From Ascarosepion bandense (taxonomy: Eukaryota; Mollusca; Cephalopoda; Sepiida; Sepiidae), in the NCBI GenBank assembly GCA_037127315.1, contig JBBBDQ010001451.1, positions 538,501 through 602,500 on the forward strand: DNA of 64,000 nucleotides, read 5' to 3'. Each line of letters starts with the position of its first letter. Within the stretch, counting starts at the first letter, position 1. The position numbers were made by a program, and so were the translations under genes. The notes below the pieces were generated by a model, which was given only the letters and a program-made list of their open reading frames with translations, was not told where the DNA came from and made no database searches. Shown one piece after another: positions 18,523 through 29,112 of this stretch.

Positions 18523-19369
18523 TGTTGTTGGGAATTATCTACACACTAATATGAACTCTACCGGACTACATAAATAGCGAGAGTAATCTACTCTCTGGGG
18601 TAGTAGTAAATAGCAGCAGCTTCGATACTCATTTGTTAGTACGCCGTTCCGACGCTAAGTACTATTTTACTATATTTCCTCTGTACACTGTTTCTCTTTT
18701 TTGAAATATAATATTGTTTCCAACCGTATACCGTGTCCGAGTTTTTTGTGACATTTTTCCCAGGGCCACATCAATGTAAAGCTCAAAATTTGTGATTGTG
18801 TCCACCGGAAATTACGAAAGATAAATACATACAGAGTTTGCATAAATATTACATAAATTTCGAACATCTAATAAAAGAACTTTATCCTATGAACAAACGT
18901 CTACTTCAACGGAAGATGATAAAAAGCCATGTTTAAAGGGTGAATGCCACGCCAAGGAGAGAAAGTGAACAAGCTGCTTTGAACAGCGAAAACAGATATG
19001 GAGATAGAAAAGTAGGTTATATTGAACGTAATATACAAACTGGAACGCAGGTTAGTAAATCCGGGAATACTATCAGTAAGAAATAAATATGTACAAGTCT
19101 TGAAGTAAAGTCATTGGAAATAGTATATCCGTGTAGATTATTCTAGCTGAGTGAATCTCAGAGCTAGTTTGACTTCTGATGCGGTAATCTCTGGGTAACT
19201 TCGGTATCTCTCGGTAACTTACATATCAGTTCCAGTACTCTCCGATAACTGTAACGGATCTCTAAGAATACTCTCTACTGATAACTGCAACTCCTGTTCT
19301 CTCTATGGCAGGAGTATATGTCCACTCAGTCGAGTTCATTATCATATACAAAGGGGAGATCCAACAACA
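18523..19369. mobile_element. Possible solo LTR with TGTTGTTGG/CCAACAACA ends
   Basis: 847 bp bounded by tgttgttgg and ccaacaaca, a 9-bp perfect inverted end pair of the TG...CA type. A 'cataaatagcgagag' TATA-like box lies ~45 bp in and 'aataaatatg' near 19084 could be a polyadenylation signal. Internally 'ctctgggtaacttcggtatc' shows short direct repeats. No clear target-site duplication flanks it, so it could be a degraded LTR or a DNA element. Confidence 0.35.
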
Positions 19370-19733
19370 GTGACAATGTAAAATAATTTGAATATTCAGG
19401 TTTATAATATGAATGTTTTGAAATACCCAATTATTTATGATTTTAAGAATAATTTTATGTTCTATTTAAGAAAAGAATTGAAGCAATTGGGTTTTAATTA
19501 ATAATTTTATTCAAGATTATATTTCTATATATTATTGAAGATATAATGCGATCTATCTGGCAAATGGTTAATCTTTCTGGCGTATTGTTCTGGAGGTTTC
19601 GCTGAAGTACCACACAAAAAGGCTGTAATGATTTGAAAAGATGAGTCATATAGAGCGTCAAGTGGTTAAGGCAAAATTTCAATATTTGGTGATATTATAA
19701 TTTCTTAAATGATTTTAAAAAAAATGTTTGTAT
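19370..19733. other. No recognised feature
   Basis: AT-rich, no gene or repeat recognised. Confidence 0.4.
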
Positions 19734-19734
19734 T

Positions 19735-20142
19735 CATTTCACCCCAAACAAGGCGGTAACGCTACTCATGCGCAGGTGACTACTTAAGAGAGAAAGATTA
19801 GATAGGAGAAGCGTAAAGAGAAAGACGAATCAGTTACAGGGGGTGTCAGAGAAAGAAGCAAGAGAAGGATGGGACTACAGGTGTGATGGGAGTTGCAAAG
19901 ATAGAAAGGAAGGAAAAGATATAGAGGGTGATGTAGAAAGAAGGATCGTAATGCAGGTGTGATGATAGTTGCAAAGAGACAGAGAGAGGAAGGAAAATAT
20001 ATACAGGGTGATGTAGAAAGACCTGGAGTCAAGTGGTTAAGAGATGGGTATTGACATTGCATTTAAATTCCTAGAGGTTGTAGCCGTCAGAAAAGCAAGA
20101 ATATGGAAGGGAGTTCCAGGCGGGAAGTGCGAGAAAAGAAGC
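19735..20142 (-). mobile_element. Jockey/CR1-like LINE 3' fragment
   Basis: The 3' end is marked by 'tttcaccccaaacaaggcgg' (19737). The body runs through the UTR to 'gggtattgacattgcattta' and 'gtcagaaaagcaagaatatg' (ORF tail). Internal duplication of a UTR segment with 'aggtgtgatg' occurs around 19880 and 19955. Confidence 0.8.
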
Positions 20143-20267
20143 TCAAATATGAATCCGTATATGGCTTCATTTTTAAACGAGACGACTATACATCTTCGCT
20201 TTGTATTGAGCACATTTTTAAGAATAGCGTTTTTGGATACGGAATTTTATTCCATCCGTATCTTTTT
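20143..20267. repeat. Dispersed segment D joined to LINE pieces
   Basis: 'gaatccgtatatggcttcat', 'aaacgagacgactatacatc' and 'tttggatacggaattttatt' recur near 54900-54975 (reverse orientation) and, for the second half, at 51695-51765. In each case it touches LINE sequence, so it is probably part of a composite that moves with these LINE ends. Confidence 0.55.
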
Positions 20268-20997
20268 TATTTTTTTTAACGTGTCACTCCGAGCAAGGCG
20301 GTAACGCCACTGATGTGCACGGGGCTACATAAGAGTAAAAAGATTAGAGGGTACATAATAGTAAAAAGATTAGATAGGAGAGAGTGAAGAGAGGGAAGAG
20401 AAAGACGAATCAGTTAGAAAGGAGCAAGAGAAGGATGGGAATACAGGTGTGATGACTCTACATAAGAGTAATAAAAGATTAAGTAGAAGAGAGTGAAGAG
20501 AAAGACGAATCAGTTAGAAAGGAGCAAGAGAAGGATGGGAATACAGGTGTGATGACTGTTGCAAACGTGGAGAGAACGGAAATAATATCCAGGGTGGTGT
20601 GGAAAGAACTGGAGTCAAGTGGTTAAGAGATGGGTATTGACATTGCATTTAAATTCCTGGAGGATGTAGCCGTCAGGAAAGCGATAATGTGGAAGAGAGT
20701 TCCACAGGCGGGAAGTGCGAGAAAATAAGCTGCTGGAGTAGAATTGTCGGCTTCATTTGGTTGATCTAACTGTGAATGGCTGGGACATAGTTGCCATTCT
20801 GGTTGCACGAGTAAACTAACGTGGCAGGGGCACCAGTAACTTAAGTTCGTCGGAGCAGAAGCCATGAAAATACTTATAGAACATACAGAGGGAAGCCACA
20901 CCCCGTCGGTGAGAAAGTGGCTGGAGTCGAACCGCCAAGTCGGTACGTAACACATTATTGAATCACTTTTGGAGCCTGTCGAGAACACTGATTTCGG
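20268..20997 (-). mobile_element. Jockey/CR1-like LINE 3' fragment with UTR duplication
   Basis: The 3' end is 'cactccgagcaaggcggtaa' at 20286. The UTR contains a ~100-bp tandem duplication ('agacgaatcagttagaaagg' at 20404 and 20502). The coding tail on the minus strand reads '...CLFYKYFHGFCSDELKLLVP'-like in shifted frames. Ends at 'gtcgagaacactgatttcgg'. A 133-codon minus-strand frame (21024-20623) is mostly a shifted frame of this relic. Confidence 0.75.
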
Positions 20998-20999
20998 GA

Positions 21000-21604
21000 T
21001 AACGTGATCCCGCATTATGATCAAACATCAACATCCTATTTCTAATGATGGATGTTTTTGCTAAAAGATTTTGTACAATTCTTCGAAATTACAACTGTAT
21101 CTTTCATAAATGTTTTGTGTTAGTATAGCACTTTATGATTGACGAATCTCTCTGTCTCTAACCAAAAAACTGACAAGATGTTTAGCGACACTCTCCTTTT
21201 TCTGAGGGTGCTAACCATGGTCGATTTCATTGGATATAATTTTACAGATCTCATATTTCATTCATTGGTGTGCGTCTGTCAAAAATTTATTTTAAAAGCT
21301 TCAAATCGATACATAATTTAATTATTCTGATATAAATAACCGGAATAGAAGAAAAAAGAATTTAGAAGCAAAGAGTTAATGGCTATTTTGCAGAACGTAT
21401 TCAAAAGTTTATGCAAATTATACTCTGTTGAAAAGGCAGACAAAAAGGGAAATCAACAGGACCACCGCCTACTTATCCAGAGGGGGTCAGTAAAGTAACG
21501 CGTAGCGTAGAGGAAACGATCAATTATCAAAAGATAGAATATAAGATTTTCAGTAAAAGAAGAAGCTCAAGATATGAAATACTAACTGAAAATATTAAAA
21601 TCAA
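21000..21604. other. No recognised feature
   Basis: AT-rich sequence. A 60-codon frame at 21139-21321 has no recognisable motif and I do not call it. Confidence 0.4.
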
Positions 21605-22130
21605 ACAAGCGGAGAATCTGTAATGTGATTGATACCGACTTGGTTGACCGGCTGCAGTATCGCTCTCACCGGCGTGACGTGGCTTCCCTGTGCCTCTTCT
21701 ATAAATACTGTCACGGCTTCTGCTCCGATGAACTTAGATCACTGGAGCCCCCTAGGTACGAATTTATACGAGATATTGATTAGCAACTAGGTCCCATCCT
21801 TTTATAATGAAACCGATAAAATGTAACCGCAATTTTTACTCCAACAACTTCTTTTCTCGTACTTCCCGCCCGTGGAATTCCCTTCCACATGGCTGCTTCC
21901 CCGACGGCTACAATCTCCAGGAGTTTAAATATAAGGTCAATAGACACCTCCTAACACACTAATTCGCACCCATTCTCTCAAACACTCTTCCTATGTACCT
22001 CCTTACTCGTCTATCACCCTCCTTCTGATATTTCCTATATCTAATCGCTCTCTCAGCACCTTCCCCTATGTAATTCCCTGCGCTGTAGTGGCAGTGGAAT
22101 GCCTTGCTTAGGGTGAAATTTTTAAAAAAG
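21605..22130 (+). mobile_element. Jockey/CR1-like LINE 3' end
   Basis: Starts at 'aatctgtaatgtgattgata' (RT C-terminal region, CNVIDTDLVDRLQ...). Continues with 'SHRRDVASLCLFYKYCHGFC', with several frameshifts, and a 3' UTR ending 'gtggcagtggaatgccttgc' and 'ttagggtgaaa' plus A-tail at ~22125. Confidence 0.85.
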
Positions 22131-22239
22131 TGTAAAAGTCGACATATTTGTAACGTGTTGATGGAAATCGTGAAGGTAATATTCCTCAAAGAATTAGAGT
22201 GGCAATAGATGAATACAAATAACTAGGGAAAGTAATAAG

Positions 22240-22385
22240 ACTCATTGATTAATAGATTGATTCGTTTTTTACGGCTTATCAACACTTCACAAGTTATTTA
22301 AAGCCAAAACATTTTTAGAGTGTAAGAATTCTTATTTGGGAGATAAGATTTGATACAAGTATTACTAATTACACGATAAATGGGG
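22240..22385 (-). mobile_element. SINE family 2 tail module, fragment
   Basis: 'ttacggcttatcaacac' and 'gttatttaaagcc' form the conserved tail motif, preceded by 'ttgattaatagattgattcg', which on the minus strand is an (AATC)-rich simple tail. The rest is decayed. 22386-22590 is AT-rich with a short TA run. Confidence 0.5.
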
Positions 22386-22785
22386 AGAAAAAGAGGGGTA
22401 TTCATAGATAGGCAAAATTTTGCTAATATAATGTGGATATGCAGTAGGGCATCAATTCTATATTACAACCAATATATAAACTGAACCCTCATTTTGTAGC
22501 CCCTACCCTGATCGTTTCAATATATATATATTCTTGAGAATGTAAATAATAATAAAAAACATGCATATGTAGCTAATCAATATTTTATTGATTGAGTGAT
22601 TCCTTTATTACGGCTTATCAACCATTTTCAGGTTATTTAAAGCCAGAAAATATTTTTTGCAAATAATAATGATTTAGTGATACAGGTCTTGCCAATTAAA
22701 CAAAATCTGTGTGATAAGAAAAGGTGGATTAATATCTTTACCAAGGTTATTTGCGTATTCAACTGGAATTGAAACAAGGCTGTCC

Positions 22786-22998
22786 AATTCTATAACCTCC
22801 AGGAGTTTAAATGTAGGGTCAATAGACACCTCCTAACACACTAACCCTCCCATTCTCTCCAACTCTCTCCCTATGTACATCCCAACTCGTCTATCACCCT
22901 CCTTCTGACGTGTCCTATACCCAATCGCCCTATGTAACCCCCTGCGCTATAGTGGCAGTGGAATGCCTTACTTGGGGTGACATGATTTTTAAAAAATT
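22786..22998 (+). mobile_element. Jockey/CR1-like LINE 3' UTR inserted in the SINE
   Basis: 'aacctccaggagtttaaatg' to 'gcagtggaatgccttacttg' 'gggtgaca' and an A-rich tail. Highly 5'-truncated insertion of ~210 bp. Confidence 0.8.
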
Positions 22999-23031
22999 GC
23001 TAGCCAATACCTATAACCACATTAAGGCTTA

Positions 23032-23134
23032 CAGCGTCTGGAACTCCAAGTAGTCACCTATCTAGATAATGACAAAGTCCAATGTTGTTTAGCATGTGAT
23101 TGTACGAGAATAGGTGTTTCAACGTGTTTTGGCC
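23032..23134 (-). pseudogene. 5S rRNA-derived sequence, diverged
   Basis: The minus strand reads cttacggccaaaacacgttg, 'aaacacctattctcgtacaa', 'tcacatgctaaacaac', 'tatctagataggtgactact' and 'tggagttccagacgctgtaa'. The order and spacing follow 5S rRNA with many substitutions. It joins the tRNA-like part at the same place as the first copy. Confidence 0.75.
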
Positions 23135-23187
23135 GTAAGCCTACTAATAAAAGGGAAAGTTTCCCTTAGAAACAACGAAAATATTCT

Positions 23188-23372
23188 GAGTTTTTGTGGT
23201 TGATTGATTTTGTTTAGTAGCATATCAACCTCTGGGGTTCATTTAATAGCATAATCTAAATATTTTGAACATAATTTCATCATTTCAACTAAATATATTT
23301 TGGACGTATTTCAACTAGAGAAATGTAAAATGCTTTTTATACTTTCATAGTGTTTGTTTTTATTTAGAATAG
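23188..23372 (-). mobile_element. SINE family 2 tail region, third copy
   Basis: 'ggttgattgattttgtttag', 'catatcaacctctggggttc', 'atttaatagc' and then 'tttttatactttcatagtgt', the last block shared with 42147-42170. The head is missing. It lies right after the previous copy's 5S head, so two copies are arranged in tandem. Confidence 0.6.
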
Positions 23373-23788
23373 TGAGATCACACGAGGTTATTAAAGATAG
23401 TAAAAGTAGTAAAAATGTCAGAATTATTAAAGTTGGGAAAAGAATTAAAGTTGGAAAAAAAGATGAAGTAATGGTCAGAGGAAGTGGTGTTAAGTGAAAA
23501 ATAAAGTCGTTGTAAAACGTGGAAACATTGTTTTGACTCTTCCAGTCCTTAAGTTCGATTTCGGCCCCAACCAATTTTAGGCAGAAGAAAGCCTTTATTG
23601 GAATTAGCTCTTATCACTGCATTGTTAGAAAGAACATAAGAACAGTCGCGGTAGTTAAGTTCTGTGAGCTTAATTGGGGGTATTTTCAGGTACACAGGAA
23701 AAGAAAGTTAGATATGCGTCGAAAGATCTGTTGTGGATTAAGATGTTAGACGAGAGAACGGTGCTGGAAAAAGGGCATTAGATTAGTT
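23373..23788. other. No recognised feature
   Basis: AT-rich. Short 'aaagttgggaaaagaattaa' duplications near 23430. No gene recognised. Confidence 0.4.
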
Positions 23789-23794
23789 TGATTA

Positions 23795-24455
23795 TGGCAT
23801 TGAAACTATTCTGCACATATACAAATCTACCATCCGCCCGTGTATTGAATATTGCTGCCATATCTGGTCGGGTGCCCCTGCTGCTCTCCTTGGGCTTCTT
23901 GACAAAATACAAAGGAGGATCTGTAACGTGGTTGATACTGACTTGGCAGACCGGCTGCAGCCGCTCTCACACCGGCGTGATGTAGCTTCCCTGTGCCTCT
24001 TCTACAAGTACTTTCATGGCTTCTGCTCCGATGAGCTTAGATCACTGGTGCCGCCTAAGCACGAATTTACACGAGATACTAGATTAGCAACTAGGTCCCA
24101 CCCTTTTACAGTTAAACAAATAAGATGTAACCGTAAATTCTACTCCAACAGCTTCTTTTCTCGCGCTTCCCGCCTGTGGAACTCCCTTCCACAAGTCTGC
24201 TTTCCCGACAGTTACAATCTCCAGGTGTTTAAATGTAGGGTCAATAGACACCTCCTATCACACTAACTCCCAACTATTCTCACAACACTCTCATCTACCC
24301 AACCCTCATTCTCGGTATCCTTACCCGCCTATCACCCACCCTCTGTCATTTCCTATATTTAATCAGCCTTTCTCCACTCTACGTAGCCCCCTGCACAGTA
24401 GTGCCAGTGAAACGCCTTGCTCGGGGTGAAACGCTTATAAAAAAAAAAAAAAAAA
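23795..24455 (+). mobile_element. Jockey/CR1-like LINE 3' end, young copy
   Basis: Begins 'ttgaaactattctgcacata' (RT C-terminal region) and ends 'gccttgctcggggtgaaacg' and an A-rich tail at ~24455. It is nearly identical to 41001-41700 from its first bases on, which suggests a recent common master. Confidence 0.9.
23928..24266 (+). pseudogene. LINE ORF2 C-terminal fragment, open
   Basis: 112 codons: MVDTDLADRLQPLSHRRDVA, 'SLCLFYKYFHGFCSDELRSL', 'HEFTRDTRLATRSHPFTVKQ', 'FFSRASRLWNSLPQVCFPDS', 'YNLQVFKCRVNRHLLSH' and a stop. This is the family's natural C-terminus. The upstream 5' part is in another frame (a frameshift near 23900) and the RT core is absent. Confidence 0.85.
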
Positions 24456-24494
24456 GATGTGGCATTTAAAAGACGGGACAGTTTTTAGACTTTT

Positions 24495-25500
24495 GTTTTT
24501 AAACATTTCACCCCAAGCAAAGCATTTCACTGCCACTGTTGCGCAGGGGGTAGCATAGGGGATTGTGATCAGAAAGAGTGATTAGGGGGTTACATAGGGG
24601 AAAGTGATGAGAAAGAGTGGTTAGGGGGTTACATAGGGGAAAGTGATGAGAAAAAGTGGTTAGGGGGTTACATCGGGGAAAGTGATGAGAAAAAGTGGTT
24701 AGGGGGTTACATCGGGGAAAGTGATGAGAAAGAGTGGTTAGGGGGTTACATCGGGGAAAGTGATGAGAAAGAGTGGTTAGGGGGTTACATCGGGGAAAGT
24801 GATGAGAAAGAGTGGTTAGGGGGTTACATCGGGGAAAGTGATGAGAAAGAGTGGTTAGGGGGTTACATAGGGGAAAGTGATGAGAAAGAGTGGTTAGGGG
24901 GTTACATCGGGGAAAGTGATGAGAAAGAGTGGTTAGGGGGTTACATCGGGGAAAGTGATGAGAAAGAGTGGTTAGGGGGTTACATCGGGGAAAGTGATGA
25001 GAAAAAGTGGTTAGGGGGTTACATAGGGGAAAGTGATGAGAAAGAGTGGTTAGGGGGTTACATCGGGGAAAGTGATGAGAAAAAGTGGTTAGGGGGTTAC
25101 ATCGGGGAAAGTGATGAGAAAAAGTGGTTAGGGGGTTACATCGGGGAAAGTGATGAGAAAGAGTGGTTAGGGGGTTACATCGGGGAAAGTGATGAGAAAG
25201 AGTGGTTAGGGGGTTACATCGGGGAAAGTGATGAGAAAGAGTGGTTAGGGGGTTACATCGGGGAAAGTGATGAGAAAGAGTGGTTAGGGGGTAACATCGG
25301 GGAAAGTGATGAGAAAGAGTGGTTAGGGGGTTACATCGGGGAAAGTGATGAGAAAGAGTGGTTAGGGGGTTACATCGGGGAAAGTGATGAGAAAGAGTGG
25401 TTAGGGGGTTACATCGGGGAAAGTGATGAGAAAGAGTGGTTAGATATAGGAAATATCAGAAGGAGGGTAATAGACGGCTAAGGATACGAGTTGGAAAGTT
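24495..25500 (-). mobile_element. Jockey/CR1-like LINE 3' UTR with internal minisatellite
   Basis: 'catttcaccccaagcaaagc' at 24508 is the 3' terminus on the minus strand. After the 39-bp array the normal UTR resumes ('gatataggaaatatcagaag', 'gagggtaatagacggctaag'). In other copies this UTR stretch exists once. It lies tail to tail with the plus-strand LINE at 23795-24455. Confidence 0.8.
24546..25443. repeat. 39-bp minisatellite, ~23 units
   Basis: The unit is gttagggggttacatcgggg then aaagtgatgagaaagagtg (39 bp). Nearly identical copies differ mainly at 'catcgg/catagg' and 'agaaagag/agaaaaag'. The outermost unit at the 24546 end is the most diverged. High homogeneity points to recent unequal exchange or slippage. 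It has no spacers, so it is not a CRISPR array. Confidence 0.95.
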
Positions 25501-26384
25501 ATAACTATAAGAGTTGCGACTAATCTTCTGATCAGTATCATCAGATAAAATCAGTTTTGTTTTTATTTTTGGCTTTTTTGGGCGGGGGGGGGGGCTTTTC
25601 TCGTTTGATTGATATTGTTGTTTCCTATAGCAGACTTGAAAAATATGAACCTCAAATAATGGAAAATTTCCATGATCAATCATAGTATGGCTGAAATATA
25701 AAAAAAAATTCATGTGTAATGGAAACTCGAGTAGAGGTGCACATGGTGTATTCTGGGTCATTTACCCGACGTCAGTTTGTGGATTGAAGATGCGGTTACC
25801 GTCTGCGATACGTAGTCATGCATCGGGGTGTCTCTGGGTATTTTGCAATTCGAAGGGAGATAGAAGAGCCGGAAAAATCGGACTTTTTGAACACTGTGAA
25901 ATTTTCCGATGTGTGTATCTTCAAAAAGTAATGACAAAAAAAAAATAAACTTTTGAATATTGTAGAAACCTTCTTGTCGTGTGTGTTTTTCAAAAAAAAA
26001 AAGAAAAAAAACTTTTCGGACAATACATAACTCTCTGACATTGTGTTTAAAAAAGATAAAAAAAAAACAGAAAAATAAATCTAAAAATATTAACAGAAAA
26101 AATATGTCCTCCCACAATGCATTGTGCGTTACTATTATATATTTTTGGTACATAATTTTTCTTTAGAGTATCACAAAGGAGATGGTCGATGCCAGGAAGT
26201 TGATAACAAACTCACAATAAACAAAGGAAAAGAACTGAAGAGAGGTGAATGATGCCTGAAGCAAATCAGGCCTTTGGTCGGCCAGTACGTGGGTTGAAAT
26301 TAACGTCCGACTGAAAAGGCAGAGAAGTAGCTGTGGCAGAAAATGATATGAGTCAGTTGTGAAATGATGAATGTAAGACGTGCA
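25500..26384. other. AT-rich region with degenerate ~80-bp repeats
   Basis: From ~25880 to 26070 three degenerate units share 'gtgtgtttttcaaaaa', poly-A and 'cttttgaa.attgt' blocks. Poly-G at 25583-25594. Frames of 60-130 codons here are low-complexity (F- and K-rich) and not credible genes. Confidence 0.4.
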
Positions 26385-26733
26385 GAAAAAATAAAATAGA
26401 AGGGCTGAAAAACAGGCAGATAAACAGACACACACATAAACATCTTGTCTTTTATATATATATATATTATATATTTTCTGCACTGTTGTAAGAACTACAA
26501 CCTTGAAACTTCTGAATATCGTTTCTTATGTCTTTGTCTATGTGTGTATCAAATTTGATTAAAATCGCACCGTTCCTTCTATAGCCCGTTTTTTCGATTA
26601 TCGATTTTCGATATTTATCGGGGGTACCTCGACACAAAACCTAGCTAAGACCACTCGCAGACGCTTATAGTATAACTGTGTAAATTTTCAAGAAAATCGG
26701 TTCAGCCGTTTCGGAGCCTATAGGTATCGGACA

Positions 26734-26771
<38 letters not shown>

Positions 26772-26774
26772 GTT

Positions 26775-26830
<56 letters not shown>

Positions 26831-26832
26831 CA
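26385..26832 (+). mobile_element. Dispersed element E, copy 1
   Basis: Blocks 'gaaaaacaggcagataaaca', 'ataaacatcttgtctttta', a TA run, 'ctacaaccttgaaacttctg', 'atatttatcgggggtacctc', 'gaaaatcggttcagccgttt', then (CA)n and (TA)n. The same blocks occur in reverse order and orientation at 38405-38875. 'ggttcagccgttt' is a motif seen in several invertebrate DNA elements. The family is not identified. Confidence 0.75.
26777..26827. repeat. (CA)n then (TA)n microsatellite
   Basis: Immediately preceded by (AC)n at 26733-26769. Part of the right end of element E. Confidence 0.95.
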
Positions 26833-26839
26833 GCTTATT

Positions 26840-27785
26840 AATCATCGTCTTGGTGAAAATTAATATACAACACCATCCAGTGGAAGCGTGAATTAAGAGA
26901 TGGCGCTACACTTCTCAAACCCCTTGCTGCCGTATGTAGTTCATTGTCATAACCAGGACTGTTGGACAATTGTAATATCAATCCTATATCGCAAGGAATT
27001 GTGGAAAATTATTTTTAATATTTAATTAATGAAGAAAATATTGTTAAAAAGGAATCCTCACAAATAGAATTAATATATCTCATTCACCATTTCTCTGAAA
27101 ATATTATATTCCACAGAAGCTATAAAATACAGATAAGTTTTTCTTTTAAATATATTACACTGTCTTAATTACGATAATGACGGTTATAACTATTTTTCCG
27201 GCAGCGGAAATTTATCAAATAATAAGGGACAGCAAATCAATGAAAAAAAGGAAAATCACTTTGTCCGAGCAATGTTAGATATCATTGCTAGTTATTAAAT
27301 GTTTTATATTATGAAAAAAAAAAGCATGCGTGTGCAAGCCATGACATTGTTTTTTTTTAGTTTTATTTCACGATACGAAGAAATTTTAGATTTGAGCAGA
27401 ATGTAAAATCGACAAACGAACATTAAAGCTGCAATAAGTGTCAGAAAAGAAAACAAGGAATTGCCTACCCCTAAAAAAATGGAATGAAAAATAAATTCCT
27501 ATCGAGAAGGATGCTTTTGTTGGCGTCGGTTATATACAGAAGGAAATGGAAGCCATCAATTAGAGGAAAATTTATATAGATTGTCATGGAATGTTCGGCC
27601 GGGAAAAATGAGTGTGATAGATGGGGAAAATTATTAAATATTTACACGACAGAGATAGCATGGCCGAAAAACAGACATCGAGTTGAAAAGTGATAAAATG
27701 ATAGAAAAACCAACAGATACTTGAACGCACACAGGATATGATATTTTCTAAAAATAATATATAAGCTTTAAAACAGCTTCATTTT
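26840..27785. other. No recognised feature
   Basis: AT-rich. 'agatggcgctacac' at ~26898 and other short motifs are not assignable. Confidence 0.4.
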
Positions 27786-29112
27786 GTTTTCGTCTAACTC
27801 TATTAATGCTGAAAGAAGTCACTGTCGTTAACAGTTTCTGTCAGATTATTTCCCGTGTCAGTATTTTTGTGTACAAATTTCAGAACTTTTGTTCATATCT
27901 ACACCTTTTTGTGCTTAAATAAAGCAATTGTTTATTTTTGCGCAAATATCGGTAACGTTTTTATATACAAATATCTGGGAGTGGCTTGTATTAAAACATC
28001 GGGGCGTTACTTGTATGAAAATTTTGGGGCGTTCCTTGTATGAAAATTTTGGGGCGTTTCCTGAATGAAAATATAGGGATGATATTTGCATGAAAATACC
28101 AACCGATCTTTTATAGAAATATCGACAGAATATTTTGCTATCTTTAGACTTCAAGTTCGCAAAACAACAACAAAAAATGCTAAAAGAGCGACTCTTCCTT
28201 TGACACCGATAGTATTTTAATTACCTTTATTTCTCGCTAGAAACTCTTAATGTTGAGAGAAATCACTCTCGCTAACAGTTTCTATAAGATTACTTTCTTT
28301 GTCAGTAATTTTGTGTACAAATTTCAGAACATTTGTTCATATATACCCCTTTTTTAATATATAAATATATATATACCCCTTTTTAATATATACCCCTTTT
28401 CATATACACCCCTTTTTTGTGTTTAAATAAAGCAATTGTTTTGTTTTTTGGGGGGGTTTTTTGCGCAAATATCGGTTACGTTTTTATATACAAATATCTG
28501 GGAGTGGCTTCTATTAAAATATTGGGGCTTTCCTCGTATGAAAATTTGGAGACGTTTCCTGAATGAAAATATATAGGGATGTTATTGGAATGAAAATACC
28601 ACCCCGATCTTTTATAGAAATATCGACAGTATATTTTGCTATCTTTAGACTTAAAGATCGCAAAACAACAACAAAAAATGCTAAAAGAGCGACTCTTCCT
28701 TTGACACCGATAGTATTTTAAGTACCTTCATTTCTTGCTAGAAACTCTTAATGCTGAAGAGAAGTCACTCTCGCTAACAGTTTCTATAAGATTACTTTCA
28801 TTGTCAGTAATTTTGTGTATAAAATTCAGAACTTTTTTTGCACAAATATCGGTAACGTTTTTACATACAAATATCTGAGAGTGGCTTGTAAGAAAACATC
28901 GGAGCGTTCCTTGTACGAAAATGTCGGAGCGTTCCTTGTACGAAAATGTCGGGGCGTTTTTGAATAAAAATTTAGGTATGTTATTGGCATGAAAATACCA
29001 ACCCAACCTTTTATAGAAATATCGACAGTATATTTTGCTATCTTTAGACTTAAAGCTCACAAAACAACAACAAAAAATGCTAAAAAACGGCTTTTGCTTT
29101 CACTCCGTTAGT
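27786..29112. repeat. ~450-500 bp tandem triplication built on a ~27-bp repeat
   Basis: Three large units start near 'ttaatgctgaaagaagtcac' (27803), 28247 and 28748, spaced 444 and 501 bp, each ending 'cgcaaaacaacaacaaaaaa' and 'tgctaaaagagcgactcttc'. Inside each, a ~27-bp degenerate motif ('cttgtatgaaaattttgggg', 'cgttc') is repeated six to seven times. On the minus strand this gives a 9-residue periodicity (pattern PKFSYKERP, KIFIQVTPR), but stops and frameshifts make a protein unlikely. Confidence 0.85.

Larger units (their letters stand above)
22590..23140 (-). mobile_element. SINE family 2, second 5S-headed copy, split by a LINE end
   Basis: Minus-strand order: 5S-like head (23134-23032), tRNA-like part ('ccaatacctataaccaca' at ~23005-23022), interruption by a LINE 3' end (22786-22998), body ('ggattaatatctttaccaag', 'ttcaactggaattgaaac'), tail module ('acggcttatcaaccatttt', 'ggttatttaaagcc') and an (AATC)-like tail at 22590-22600. 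The same module order as 3319-3828 shows that the composite head is a family property, not a chance junction. Confidence 0.7.

Noticed and set aside
24546..25443. CRISPR-like regular array
   Set aside because: Units are contiguous with no unique spacers, it sits inside a LINE 3' UTR and the context is eukaryotic.
24546..25443. Telomeric repeat because of ttaggggg
   Set aside because: The unit is 39 bp with one TTAGG-like stretch; there is no TTAGGG tandem run.
25758..26153. 131-codon F/K-rich minus-strand frame
   Set aside because: Translation of poly-A/T-rich degenerate repeats with no domain or start context.
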